Notes under the pieces: model-generated | Databases searched by the model: none | The model's input: only the letters and a program-made list of their open reading frames with translations | Told to the model about the DNA's origin: nothing | Translations under genes and position numbers: made by a program | Assembly: GCF_024345995.1 (NCBI RefSeq) | Contig: NZ_JAGQCE010000010.1 | Location: 1 to 64,000 of the forward strand | Length of the DNA: 64,000 bases | Direction of reading: 5' to 3' | Origin: Synechococcus sp. Cruz-7E5 | Lineage (GTDB): Bacteria; Cyanobacteriota; Cyanobacteriia; PCC-6307; Cyanobiaceae | In this document: positions 43,786-51,212 of the stretch, piece after piece | How positions within the stretch are numbered: the first letter of the stretch is position 1 | Layout of the letters: the number at the start of each line of letters is the position of its first letter

Positions 43786-44855
43786 GCCGAAAGCTCCTGA
43801 CGCAAACGTTCGCCGCTGCGGGCCGCCAGCAACCCCCTGGCCTGCTCCAGTCCGGCTTCGAGGCAGTCGCAGCGGTCTGCCTGCCACCAGTACACCGCCA
43901 GATTCCAGAGCAGGGCATCGGCCAGGGGACCCACCCCCACCAGAGCCGCCAGGGCCTGATCGCGCCAGATCTCCAGGTTCTGCCAGGCCACCTCCTGGGC
44001 GGTGATGCCGTGATCGCGAGGATGCAACAGGATCCGGGTGATGGTGCCGTGGCGCAGCCGGGCCGAGATGCCTGCCCTGGTGGTGGGCAGGTCGGTGGAA
44101 CCCTCCAGGCCCTTGACCGTGTACACATCGGTTTCACCGGCATGGCCGAGGGCTTCCCAGGCCCGGCTTTCCGTGGGGGGATGCACGAAGCCACTCACCA
44201 GCAGGTGCGGCCCCTGGTGAGGCGTCCAGAGCAACTCCAGGCTGGCCACCGGCGGCCGCTTGCCGATGGCGTCGCGGACCGGCAGCAGACGCTCGGCTCG
44301 CGGGAAGTGATCAGCCTGGTGGGTGAGGGCCAGGCCATGGCGATCCAGCCGTTGTTGCACGGCCTCCAGGCTCAGCCCTCGCCATTCGATCCCCAGGGCG
44401 GCGAACAACTCCGCCAGGGTGACGCCGTATTTCACCGGCATGGGGCCGCCGCCATGCAGCACCACGGGCTGATCCGCCGACGCCAGCACCAGGGCCAGCA
44501 GCGGCAGCACCGGTGCCGTGCGGTTGCGGCCGTCGTAGGGAGCGCCAAAGCAAAGAGGGCTGCGCCCCGGGGTGACCAGGGTGGGCCCCAGGGCGCGGTA
44601 GCTGTCGAGCATGCCGGTGAGCTCGATCGGTGACGGTCGGCGAATGCGGTGGGCGATCAGAAAAGCCCCCAGCTGGGCATCGCTCACCTGGCCCAGAAGC
44701 ATCAGGTCCATGGCCTCGCGGGCCTCGGCGCGTGTCAGCCCCGTGCTGGTGTGCTCGCCGCTGCCCACCTTGGCCAGCAGCTCACGGAAACGCACCGCCT
44801 CGGCAGGCATCGGCGGCCGCCTTGGCAACTCCCCACGGATCCCCTGTGGAGCCAT
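43782..44855 (-). CDS. TrpD2-like anthranilate phosphoribosyltransferase-family protein
   Basis: About 357 residues with the glycosyltransferase family 3 fold: an N-terminal helical domain with LTRAEAREAMDLMLLGQVSD and AQLGAFLIAHRIR, then a catalytic-type domain with VVLHGGGPMPVKYGVTLAEL in place of TrpD's HGNR-type sequence. The family (YbiB/TrpD2) binds nucleic acid in E. coli and is not the tryptophan enzyme. Cyanobacteria often keep it next to nirA. An upstream ATG at 44873 is also possible. It is divergent from nirA with a gap of about 80 bases and overlaps the next gene by 4 bases. Confidence 0.75.
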   Translation of the reverse strand: MAPQGIRGELPRRPPMPAEAVRFRELLAKVGSGEHTSTGLTRAEAREAMDLMLLGQVSDAQLGAFLIAHRIRRPSPIELTGMLDSYRALGPTLVTPGRSPLCFGAPYDGRNRTAPVLPLLALVLASADQPVVLHGGGPMPVKYGVTLAELFAALGIEWRGLSLEAVQQRLDRHGLALTHQADHFPRAERLLPVRDAIGKRPPVASLELLWTPHQGPHLLVSGFVHPPTESRAWEALGHAGETDVYTVKGLEGSTDLPTTRAGISARLRHGTITRILLHPRDHGITAQEVAWQNLEIWRDQALAALVGVGPLADALLWNLAVYWWQADRCDCLEAGLEQARGLLAARSGERLRQELSA

Positions 44856-44934
44856 GTTTGGTAAAGCTTGCAACAGGATGACGGGGCTCGTGCTGAGACG
44901 CTAGTGGGTCAGGTCTCAGCATTCGGGAGCCACC

Positions 44935-46515
44935 GTGAGCGCAGCTCAAGCATCCGCCGAGGGGCCAGCGTCCCAGGCCTCCAGCAGCGCAAAGTTGAAC
45001 AAGGTGGAGAAGGCCAAGGCAGAGGCATGCGGGCTGGATCTGGCCCCGCGCCTGGCTGAACTGGGAGCCGCGGGATGGGAGTCCCTGGATGAGGCCACCC
45101 TCACCATCCATCTCAAATGGCTGGGCATCTTTTTCAGGCCCGTGACTCCGGGACGCTTCATGCTGCGCCTGCGGCTGCCCAACGGTGTGATCAGCGCCGA
45201 TCAACTGGAGGTGCTGGCCGACGTCATCGATCGCTGCGGCGAGCACGGCAGTGCCGACATCACCACCCGGCAGAACATTCAGCTGCGGGGCCTGCTGCTG
45301 GAGGACATGGCCCCCCTGATGATCGCCCTGGAGTCAGTGGGGCTCACCAGCCGCCAGTCAGGCCACGACAACCCTCGCAACGTCACCGGCAATCCACTGG
45401 CGGGTCTGGATCCGGAGGAATTCCTCGACACCCGCCCCCTGGTGGACGCCATTCAGGAGGCTCTGCTGGGACCAGACGGCCCTCGCAACCTGCCCCGCAA
45501 GTTCAACGTGGCCGTGGGCGGGGCGCCCGACAGCTTCCTGCTGCACAACGATCTCGCCTTCCTGCCGGCCCATCACGGCGGTGAGCTGGGCTTCACGGTG
45601 ATGGTGGGCGGATTCTTCTCCGCCCAGCGCAACGAGCTGGCCGTTCCCCTGGGGCTGTGGCTGCGAGGCGAGCAACTGCCTGCCTTCAGCCTGGCGGTGC
45701 TGCGCCATTACGAGCGGGAAGGCAGCCGCGAGAATCGCAACAAGACCAGGTTGATGTATCTCATCGACGCCCTCGGGCTGGAGAACTACCGCTCCCAGGT
45801 GCTGGACACTTTCGCCGAGTTCGTAGGTGTGGAGGAAGCCGCCGCCACCCCCGCCCATGACGGCTCCCATCTGGTGTGCCAGGCCCCACGCGACATCTGC
45901 GGGGTCCACGCTCAGAAGCAGGAGGGACTGCACTGGGTTGGCCTGCACGTGCCGATGGGGCGGCTGGAGGCCGCCGGCATGGTGGAACTCGCCCGTCTGG
46001 CCCGGGAGTACGGCACAGGCGAACTGCGGCTGAGCGAAAGCCAGAACGCCCTGATCGCCAATGTGCCCGAGGGCAGGCTGGATGCCCTGCTGGTGGAACC
46101 CCTGCTGGAACGCTTCCAGGTGACCCCAGGGGCCCTCCAGGCAGAGGCGGTGAGCTGTACTGGAAACCGCTACTGCAGCTTCGCTCTCATCCCCACCAAG
46201 AGCACGGCCCAGGCGGTAGTCGACGAACTGGAGCGGCGTCTGGAGCTGCCCCATGGGGTGCGCACCCACTGGACCGGCTGCCCCAACGCCTGCGGCCAGC
46301 CCTATATGGGCCAGATCGGCCTGATGGGCGCCAAGACCCGGGTGGATGGTCAGATGGTGGAAGCCGCCAAGATATTCCTTGGTGGCGCCATGGACGCCAA
46401 CCCCAAACTGGCGGCCCTGCACGACAAGGGCGTGCCCCTCAGCGAGCTCCCAGACGTGCTGGAGGCGTTGCTGGTGGAGCACTACGGCGCCCGCCCGCGC
46501 GTGGCTGTGAGCTGA
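44935..46515 (+). CDS. nirA: Ferredoxin-nitrite reductase
   Basis: Six-electron reduction of nitrite to ammonium with siroheme and a 4Fe-4S cluster. Seen: 526 residues with two pseudo-repeats. The cluster/siroheme ligands are CTGNRYC and TGCPNACGQPYMGQIGLMG (C-x5-C ... C-x3-C). GEHGSADITTRQNIQLRGL is the siroheme-binding Arg segment in the first half. The GTG at 44935 gives the normal length; the first 40 residues are Ala/Ser-rich. The short divergent gap to the TrpD2-like gene should hold a nitrogen-regulated promoter; the imperfect box GTA-N8-AAC at 44861-44874 is not convincing. Confidence 0.94.
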   Translation: MSAAQASAEGPASQASSSAKLNKVEKAKAEACGLDLAPRLAELGAAGWESLDEATLTIHLKWLGIFFRPVTPGRFMLRLRLPNGVISADQLEVLADVIDRCGEHGSADITTRQNIQLRGLLLEDMAPLMIALESVGLTSRQSGHDNPRNVTGNPLAGLDPEEFLDTRPLVDAIQEALLGPDGPRNLPRKFNVAVGGAPDSFLLHNDLAFLPAHHGGELGFTVMVGGFFSAQRNELAVPLGLWLRGEQLPAFSLAVLRHYEREGSRENRNKTRLMYLIDALGLENYRSQVLDTFAEFVGVEEAAATPAHDGSHLVCQAPRDICGVHAQKQEGLHWVGLHVPMGRLEAAGMVELARLAREYGTGELRLSESQNALIANVPEGRLDALLVEPLLERFQVTPGALQAEAVSCTGNRYCSFALIPTKSTAQAVVDELERRLELPHGVRTHWTGCPNACGQPYMGQIGLMGAKTRVDGQMVEAAKIFLGGAMDANPKLAALHDKGVPLSELPDVLEALLVEHYGARPRVAVS

Positions 46516-46888
46516 GAACGCCGCGGCGGGGTGCCCCGCCACCCCAGCCCCAGCGGAACCCACGCCGGGGTTCGACGGCAGCCTGCATGCTCCAGCTCGC
46601 ATCAAGGGCCATCAGGCCCTGGCGGTCGTCGCAGGACTGACCGCCGTAGAGCAGGGCGGTGATGCGATCAGGGTCGATCTCCAGCGCCGCCACTTCCTGC
46701 CAGAGCCGGCGGGTGAGCTCCCGGTCGGCGCGCACGAACTGGGCTTCGGCCAACTGGCGCACCAGGGTGAACACCAGCTGCTGCTGCTTGAGCTCGGAGA
46801 AACTGGCCGACGACTGACTCCTTGGCCCGGCGCCGGTGCGGACACAGGCTCCTCGATCCATCGGAAGTTCAGTGGTGGCGTTGTCCAT
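46439..46888 (-). CDS. Small protein of unknown function antisense to the nirA 3' end
   Basis: I do not recognise the family. The first 105 residues look like a real helical protein: FSELKQQQLVFTLVRQLAEA, ELTRRLWQEVAALEIDPDRI. The last 40 residues are Arg/Pro/Gly-rich, low in complexity and lie opposite nirA coding sequence and the hairpin after it. I infer that the original stop was lost and the frame now runs on. The ATG at 46888 is favoured because it precedes the ordered part. Its position between nirA and the siroheme genes suggests a nitrogen-related role, nothing more. Confidence 0.5.
   Translation of the reverse strand: MDNATTELPMDRGACVRTGAGPRSQSSASFSELKQQQLVFTLVRQLAEAQFVRADRELTRRLWQEVAALEIDPDRITALLYGGQSCDDRQGLMALDASWSMQAAVEPRRGFRWGWGGGAPRRGVLSSQPRAGGRRSAPPATPPARLGAR
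46525..46540 (+). terminator. GC-rich hairpin after nirA
   Basis: GGCGGGG-TG-CCCCGCC is a perfect 7-bp stem starting nine bases after the nirA stop. No T-run follows, so intrinsic termination would be weak; it could instead protect the 3' end. Confidence 0.4.
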
Positions 46889-47036
46889 GGCGTCCTTGTC
46901 CTGACGGCTGTATCTCATTCCTTGCTAGAGGGGCTCTGGCACCACGCCAGTCCTGACCCATGAAACGTATCAATGGAGACACTTTGCCGCTCAGGGCAGG
47001 TTCCGGGCGGCACCTGATGGCGCAGGAACAGCCCCA

Positions 47037-48335
47037 GTGACACCTCTTCCCTCCCAGCTGCCGCCTGAAGGCAGCCAGGAGCGCTGGCCCTGGCTGCAGC
47101 GTCTCAGGCGGTCGGAAGCGGTGGCCACAGGCCCCTGGCTGGATGCGCTGGAACAGGGCCTGCTGCCTGCGGCCAGTGACCTGATGGCGGTGCTGGTGGA
47201 GAAGCTCGATGGAGCTGGATCAGCCCGTCTGCTGCGCTGGTGGCTCAGCCTGCCCGACACCAGCGAGCCCGCCGAGGTGGCCCAGCGACAGGAGCTGCTC
47301 GATCTGATCGGTCGCCGCCGTGATCCCGCCTGCGCTGCCCAGCTGCGAGGCGCCGTGGCTGAGCGGCCGAATGTGTCCCTGCTGCCCCTGCTCGGGCACC
47401 AACGCGACAGCCAGGACTTTGCCCGTCTCGAACATCTGGCCCGTCAGCCCGGCCCGTCTCCGTTGCGTCGCGCCGCCCTGGAAGGCCTGGCCGTGGGACT
47501 GAGCGTCTGGCCCCAGGCGGCGCTGCAGCAGCTGCTGCTGGAGCTCTGCAGCGACCTCGATGGAGCGCTCGCCTCCCAGGCCGTGGATCTGCTCGCCCGC
47601 CTGCCAAGCGGCCGCCAGGGGCTCGAGCAGGTGCTGGCCGGACCCCTCGACCCTGGGGCCGAAGCCCGGGCCCGGCGGCGGCTGGCGGCCCTGCCCCGCA
47701 GCCCGCTCCTGCTGGTGGTTCATGGACGCGCCGGGGGGGTGATCCCCGAGGAGCTGCAGGCCCTGGCCCTCAACCTGGAGCGTCGCCGGCGCGCTCCTGT
47801 GCGTCTGCAGCCACTGAGCGGCAGCGTGGCTCAGCCCGATCCCGCCGCCCCAGGGCTGGGTAACGCCCAGCGGCCGCTCACCCTGGTGCCCCTGCTGCTG
47901 CTCCCCGGCACCCACGTGCGCCACGACATCCCGGCGATCGCGGCGGCCTGGCGCCGCCGCGGCCCGCTGCGGCGGATGCCCTTCCTGGGGGCCTGGCCCA
48001 GCTGGCAGGCGGCGATCGCCGCCGAACTGGCTGATCTGGCGGCCAGCCACGGCCAGGAATCGCCGCCGCTGTTGCTGCACCACCCGCTAGAGCGGGGCCT
48101 GGCTGACCGCTATCTGGCGCACCTTGCGCGCCGCTGTTCAGCGACTTGTCAAGCAGCTCCATACACTGCGACTGATCTCGAGGACCTGACTCTGGCAATC
48201 CGCGGCGCTGCCCTGCCCCTGGCCCTGGCCGCGAACCGGCTCACCGAGAGCCTGCCCGCTGCGCTGGGGGCCCCGCTGCTGCAACGTCCACGCTTCCAGG
48301 CCCTGCTGCTCGATCAGCTCGAGGCCCTGCCATGA
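47037..48335 (+). CDS. HEAT-repeat / CbiX sirohydrochlorin chelatase fusion
   Basis: Residues 1-220 are HEAT-like helical pairs (ARLEHLARQPGPSPLRRAAL, LASQAVDLLARLPSGRQGL). Residues 225-340 are a CbiX-type chelatase: SPLLLVVHGRAGG with the metal-binding His, LVPLLLLPGTHVRHDIPAIA with the second His region, and GPLRRMPFLGAWPSW. Family role: insertion of iron (siroheme) or cobalt into sirohydrochlorin. Next to cobA and nirA, iron for nitrite reductase siroheme is most likely. The GTG start at 47037 is chosen by position. The stop overlaps the cobA start by 4 bases (ATGA). Confidence 0.78.
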   Translation: MTPLPSQLPPEGSQERWPWLQRLRRSEAVATGPWLDALEQGLLPAASDLMAVLVEKLDGAGSARLLRWWLSLPDTSEPAEVAQRQELLDLIGRRRDPACAAQLRGAVAERPNVSLLPLLGHQRDSQDFARLEHLARQPGPSPLRRAALEGLAVGLSVWPQAALQQLLLELCSDLDGALASQAVDLLARLPSGRQGLEQVLAGPLDPGAEARARRRLAALPRSPLLLVVHGRAGGVIPEELQALALNLERRRRAPVRLQPLSGSVAQPDPAAPGLGNAQRPLTLVPLLLLPGTHVRHDIPAIAAAWRRRGPLRRMPFLGAWPSWQAAIAAELADLAASHGQESPPLLLHHPLERGLADRYLAHLARRCSATCQAAPYTATDLEDLTLAIRGAALPLALAANRLTESLPAALGAPLLQRPRFQALLLDQLEALP

Positions 48336-49147
48336 GCGCAGGCACGGCAGATCCTGCGCAGCCAGCTGTCGAGCCTCTGGGCACCGTGTATCTGGTGGGT
48401 GCCGGCCCGGGCGATCCCGAGCTGATCACGCTCAAGGCCCACAGGCTGCTGCGGTGCTGTGATGCCCTCGTCTACGACTCCCTCGTGCCGACGGCCCTGC
48501 TGGATCTGACCCCGGCAGGCTGCGAGCGGCACTTCGTGGGCAAGCGCCGGGGGCACCATTCCGTCCCCCAGCCGAGCACCAACGCCGTGCTGGTCGACCT
48601 GGCCCACCGCCACCGCACGATCGTGCGTCTGAAAGGCGGCGATCCATTCCTGTTCGGCCGGGGCGGCGAGGAAGCGGCCCACCTGGCCAGCCATGGGGTG
48701 CCGGTTCAGGTGGTGCCGGGTGTCACCGCCGGCATCGCCGCACCTGCCTACGCCGGCATCCCGGTCACCCACCGCAAAGCGGGCTCCAGCGTCACCTTCG
48801 TGACAGGCCATGAGGAGATCGACAAGGGGCGGCCCGGGGTTGATTGGCGGGGCCTGGCCCGCAGCAGCGATGGACTGGTTATCTATATGGGGCTGCACAA
48901 CCTCCGCCGCATCTGCGATGAGCTGATCGCCGGTGAGCTGGCGCCAGACACCCCCGCAGCGGTGATCCAGCAGGGGACCGTCAGCGGCCAGCGGCAGTTG
49001 GTGAGCACCCTGGGGGAGCTGGCTGATGCGGCCGAAGCCGAGGGCTATGGCTCCCCCTCGATCGTGGTGATCGGCCATGTGGTGCTCGAGCGGGTGGCGG
49101 CCTGCGCGCCCCCACCAGCGGATGTGGAGATGCCGATCCCGTTCTGA
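48332..49147 (+). CDS. cobA: Uroporphyrinogen-III C-methyltransferase
   Basis: Adds two methyl groups to uroporphyrinogen III to give precorrin-2, the branch-point to siroheme and cobalamin. Seen: 271 residues with VYLVGAGPGDPELITLKAHR (SAM-binding GAGPGD), DALVYDSLV, VRLKGGDPFLFGRGGEEA, VVPGVTAGIAAPAYAGIPVT and VIYMGLHNL, all standard for stand-alone SUMT. No CysG-type oxidase domain is present, so precorrin-2 dehydrogenase must be elsewhere. Translationally coupled to the chelatase. Confidence 0.94.
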   Translation: MSAGTADPAQPAVEPLGTVYLVGAGPGDPELITLKAHRLLRCCDALVYDSLVPTALLDLTPAGCERHFVGKRRGHHSVPQPSTNAVLVDLAHRHRTIVRLKGGDPFLFGRGGEEAAHLASHGVPVQVVPGVTAGIAAPAYAGIPVTHRKAGSSVTFVTGHEEIDKGRPGVDWRGLARSSDGLVIYMGLHNLRRICDELIAGELAPDTPAAVIQQGTVSGQRQLVSTLGELADAAEAEGYGSPSIVVIGHVVLERVAACAPPPADVEMPIPF

Positions 49148-49247
49148 ACCGGATGGCTTGGCAGAACGCCCTGCCGTGGGACGGGGTACGGCAAGCCGCC
49201 CACAGGGGACCGCCCACAGCTTGTAACGTTATGTAAAAATACCTTTC

Positions 49248-49424
49248 ATGAACACCTCCCTCTCGCGCGAATTCTCCACAGCCGTGCACTCACGGGCCAT
49301 CGACAACTGCAACGACATCGAGGAGCTGCGCCAGGTTGCCAAGACCCTGCTGCGCGCCTGGCAGCTCCAGGCCGACTTCACGGCCGACTACGGCGCCAAA
49401 CTGCTGAACATCAAGCCCCGCTGA
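49248..49424 (+). CDS. Small conserved-looking protein of 58 residues
   Basis: A short frame from ATG 49248 to TGA 49424. The product is helical and ordered: DNCNDIEELRQVAKTLLRAW and then QLQADFTADYGAKLL. I do not recognise a named family, but such small proteins are common in marine Synechococcus. Immediately upstream is an unusually AT-rich element, TTGTAACGTTATGTAAAAAT (49221-49240), which contains GTA-N8-TAA and may be a promoter or regulator site. Confidence 0.6.
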   Translation: MNTSLSREFSTAVHSRAIDNCNDIEELRQVAKTLLRAWQLQADFTADYGAKLLNIKPR

Positions 49425-49452
49425 CCAACCGGCCCAACACCAGCGGCCGGAA

Positions 49453-50307
49453 TCACTCCAGCTGCAGCACCCCGCGGGTGCGTTCACGCCGCTGCTGCTC
49501 CTGAGCCTCGAAGCTGGCCATGCAGTTGCCCTTGGGCACCAGCAGACAGCTCACATAACTGGAGGCATCGATCAGCGCGGCACGGATGGCCTTGGCAGCC
49601 GGGGTGCGCTGGGCCTCGGAACTGTTGGAGCCGAAGCGCAGGGTGCCGGCAGCCCCGGTAAGGCCCTGGCCGGTGCGCCCCATGTTGGGGGCAAGGAAAA
49701 GCGCCAGACCGGCTGCCGGCAGCAGATTCACCCCGTCCTCACGGGCGGAGGCGGTGTTGCTGGCTCGCCCCTCCACCGTGCGCTGGCCCACCACCTCACC
49801 GGTGGTGCTGTCCACCACCCGCACGTCGATCGCCACGTAGTCCTTGGTTTCGGCCTGCTGCTTGTTGGTGCCGAAGCCCAGCAGGCCGAAATTGCTGCCG
49901 GAGGTCTTGCTCTCGACGTTGGATTCGTAGGAGCTGACAGTACCGAGCACGATGTAGCGGGCCCCGGTCATCTGCCCACGCTGAGCGGAATTGGCGCTCT
50001 TGCGAACGATGCCCAACTCAGCGAGTTCCTGCTCGGAAAGCACCGCCTTGAGGTTGTTGCGCTCCACCACCTGGAGGTCGCCGGTGGCCTGGAGTTCATT
50101 CGAAAGCATCGCCGCCAGATCGGTGGCCACGGGTCCCTGCCACCACCAGGTCTGCTGGGTGACGGTGTTCTTGAAATCCGGCACCGAGACGGTGGGCCGG
50201 CCCGCGGGCCGGGGCTGCGACAGAACCGGGGGCGCGGCGAGGGCCAGCCCAAGCCCAGCGGCCAGAGACACAACGGTGAGAAAGATGGGGCGATCGGGCA
50301 AGGCCAT
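49453..50307 (-). CDS. CsgG-like secreted protein
   Basis: A 284-residue protein with an N-terminal signal peptide (FLTVVSLAAGLGLALAAPPV) and a CsgG-type domain: TVSVPDFKNTVTQQ, DLAAMLSNELQATGDLQVVE, LAELGIVRKSANSAQRGQMT, GARYIVLGTVSSYES and VAIDVRVVDSTTGEVVGQ. CsgG forms an outer-membrane secretion pore in curli systems, but no curli genes are seen nearby and no lipobox Cys is evident, so this may be a periplasmic CsgG-fold protein. A longer start at 50331 is possible; 50307 (MALPDR) starts at the signal peptide. Confidence 0.75.
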   Translation of the reverse strand: MALPDRPIFLTVVSLAAGLGLALAAPPVLSQPRPAGRPTVSVPDFKNTVTQQTWWWQGPVATDLAAMLSNELQATGDLQVVERNNLKAVLSEQELAELGIVRKSANSAQRGQMTGARYIVLGTVSSYESNVESKTSGSNFGLLGFGTNKQQAETKDYVAIDVRVVDSTTGEVVGQRTVEGRASNTASAREDGVNLLPAAGLALFLAPNMGRTGQGLTGAAGTLRFGSNSSEAQRTPAAKAIRAALIDASSYVSCLLVPKGNCMASFEAQEQQRRERTRGVLQLE

Positions 50308-50576
50308 GGATCCCAGTGAAGGTCCATTCAAACGATGATGGCCAGGATTTCCAGGGGTACGCCCGATGAAGGCTGCCTGCCCGCTGCCTTGCCGTCATGA
50401 CCGGATCGGCATCTGTCCGCAGGGAGCCGGTTCCGTAGCGTCCTGCACGTCCGTGGGGTCAGAGGCTCTGTTGAATGGAGGGACTTCACGCCGCATGGCC
50501 GTCAGTGCCGGCGGTTGCCTCCATGGCCGCATCTTTGCTCGGTAACAGTGAACAGAAAGGGCCCAGGCCGGCTCCG

Positions 50577-51053
50577 ATGTTTGAACTGATTCCCTACGAG
50601 AAGTTCCGGGACACCCCGGCTGTGCGCTTCTTCGACATCACGGTGCCCACCTCCAACGCCCGGGATCTGGTGGTGCATACCGGTCCGGCCGTGAGCCCCC
50701 CAGACGACCCTGAGACCGGTGCCTGGCAGTTCTACCTCCATCCCCACCAGGAGGACAACCTGCTGGCGATGCACGGCGGCCGCACCTTCTTTCTGGTCAA
50801 CCTGGGCTGGAACTACCCCTTCCACATCGTCCGCCTCGACACCGGTGGCGACATCCTGCGCATCCCTCCCGGCACCTTCCACCGCTCGGTCTCCGACCCC
50901 GATGGCTCACTGGTGCTCAACCAGGCTGTGCGCGAGAAGGGGGCCTCGCTGGTGCGTGAGTTCCGTGTCTACAACAGCCACGACATCCCCCGGCTGTTCG
51001 CCGTCACCAGCCAGACGGCGCCCCTGCCGAAGCTGCACGGCGTGAGCTGGTGA
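50577..51053 (+). CDS. Cupin-fold protein of unknown substrate
   Basis: A 158-residue single-domain protein. The cupin-like core is HPHQEDNLLAMHGGRTFFLV (His-x-His ... and strand) followed by GGDILRIPPGTFHRSVSDPD, where RIPPGTFH holds the second-motif His. It lacks the classical Glu spacing of cupin motif 1. It is short, cytoplasmic and alone, the last chromosomal gene before the island boundary. The ATG at 50577 is chosen because conserved-looking sequence begins MFELIPYEKF. Confidence 0.6.
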   Translation: MFELIPYEKFRDTPAVRFFDITVPTSNARDLVVHTGPAVSPPDDPETGAWQFYLHPHQEDNLLAMHGGRTFFLVNLGWNYPFHIVRLDTGGDILRIPPGTFHRSVSDPDGSLVLNQAVREKGASLVREFRVYNSHDIPRLFAVTSQTAPLPKLHGVSW

Positions 51054-51065
51054 AGAACTGAATGA

Positions 51066-51113
51066 TGGGGGTCGCGAGGATCGAACTCGCCTAAGGCGGA
51101 TTATGAGTCCGCC
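51066..51113 (-). tRNA. 3' tRNA fragment (CAU anticodon), island attachment core
   Basis: Read on the minus strand, 51113 to 51066 gives an anticodon arm GGCGGACTCATAATCCGCC (loop CTCATAA, anticodon CAU), a short variable loop, a T-arm GCGAGTTCGATCCTCGC, and the 3' acceptor strand GACCCCC plus discriminator A. The 5' part is missing: upstream sequence does not form a D-arm or a GGGGGTC acceptor strand. This is what a tyrosine recombinase leaves at one end of an island inserted in a tRNA 3' half. The intact gene (Met or lysidine-modified Ile2) should lie at the other end of the element or elsewhere. Confidence 0.75.
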
Positions 51114-51149
51114 CTGACCCATTGCAGCACAGCACTTCTGAGGGGCTAT

Positions 51150-51188
51150 GTGCCTAGCCGGTGCCTAGCAGCGGACTAATCGTGCCTA
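51150..51188 (+). repeat. Three phased GTGCCTA direct repeats
   Basis: GTGCCTA occurs at 51150-51156, 51161-51167 and 51182-51188, so spacings are 11 and 21 bases, one and two helical turns. They lie about 40-75 bases inside the tRNA fragment. Arm-type integrase or excisionase binding sites look like this. The function is inferred. Confidence 0.55.
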
Positions 51189-51212
51189 ATTTGTCCGCCT
51201 CATTGCCCCAAA

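Noticed and set aside
44861-44874. NtcA box upstream of nirA (GTA-N8-AAC)
   Set aside because: One half-site mismatches and no -10 element lies at the right distance; it may also fall within the TrpD2-like coding start.
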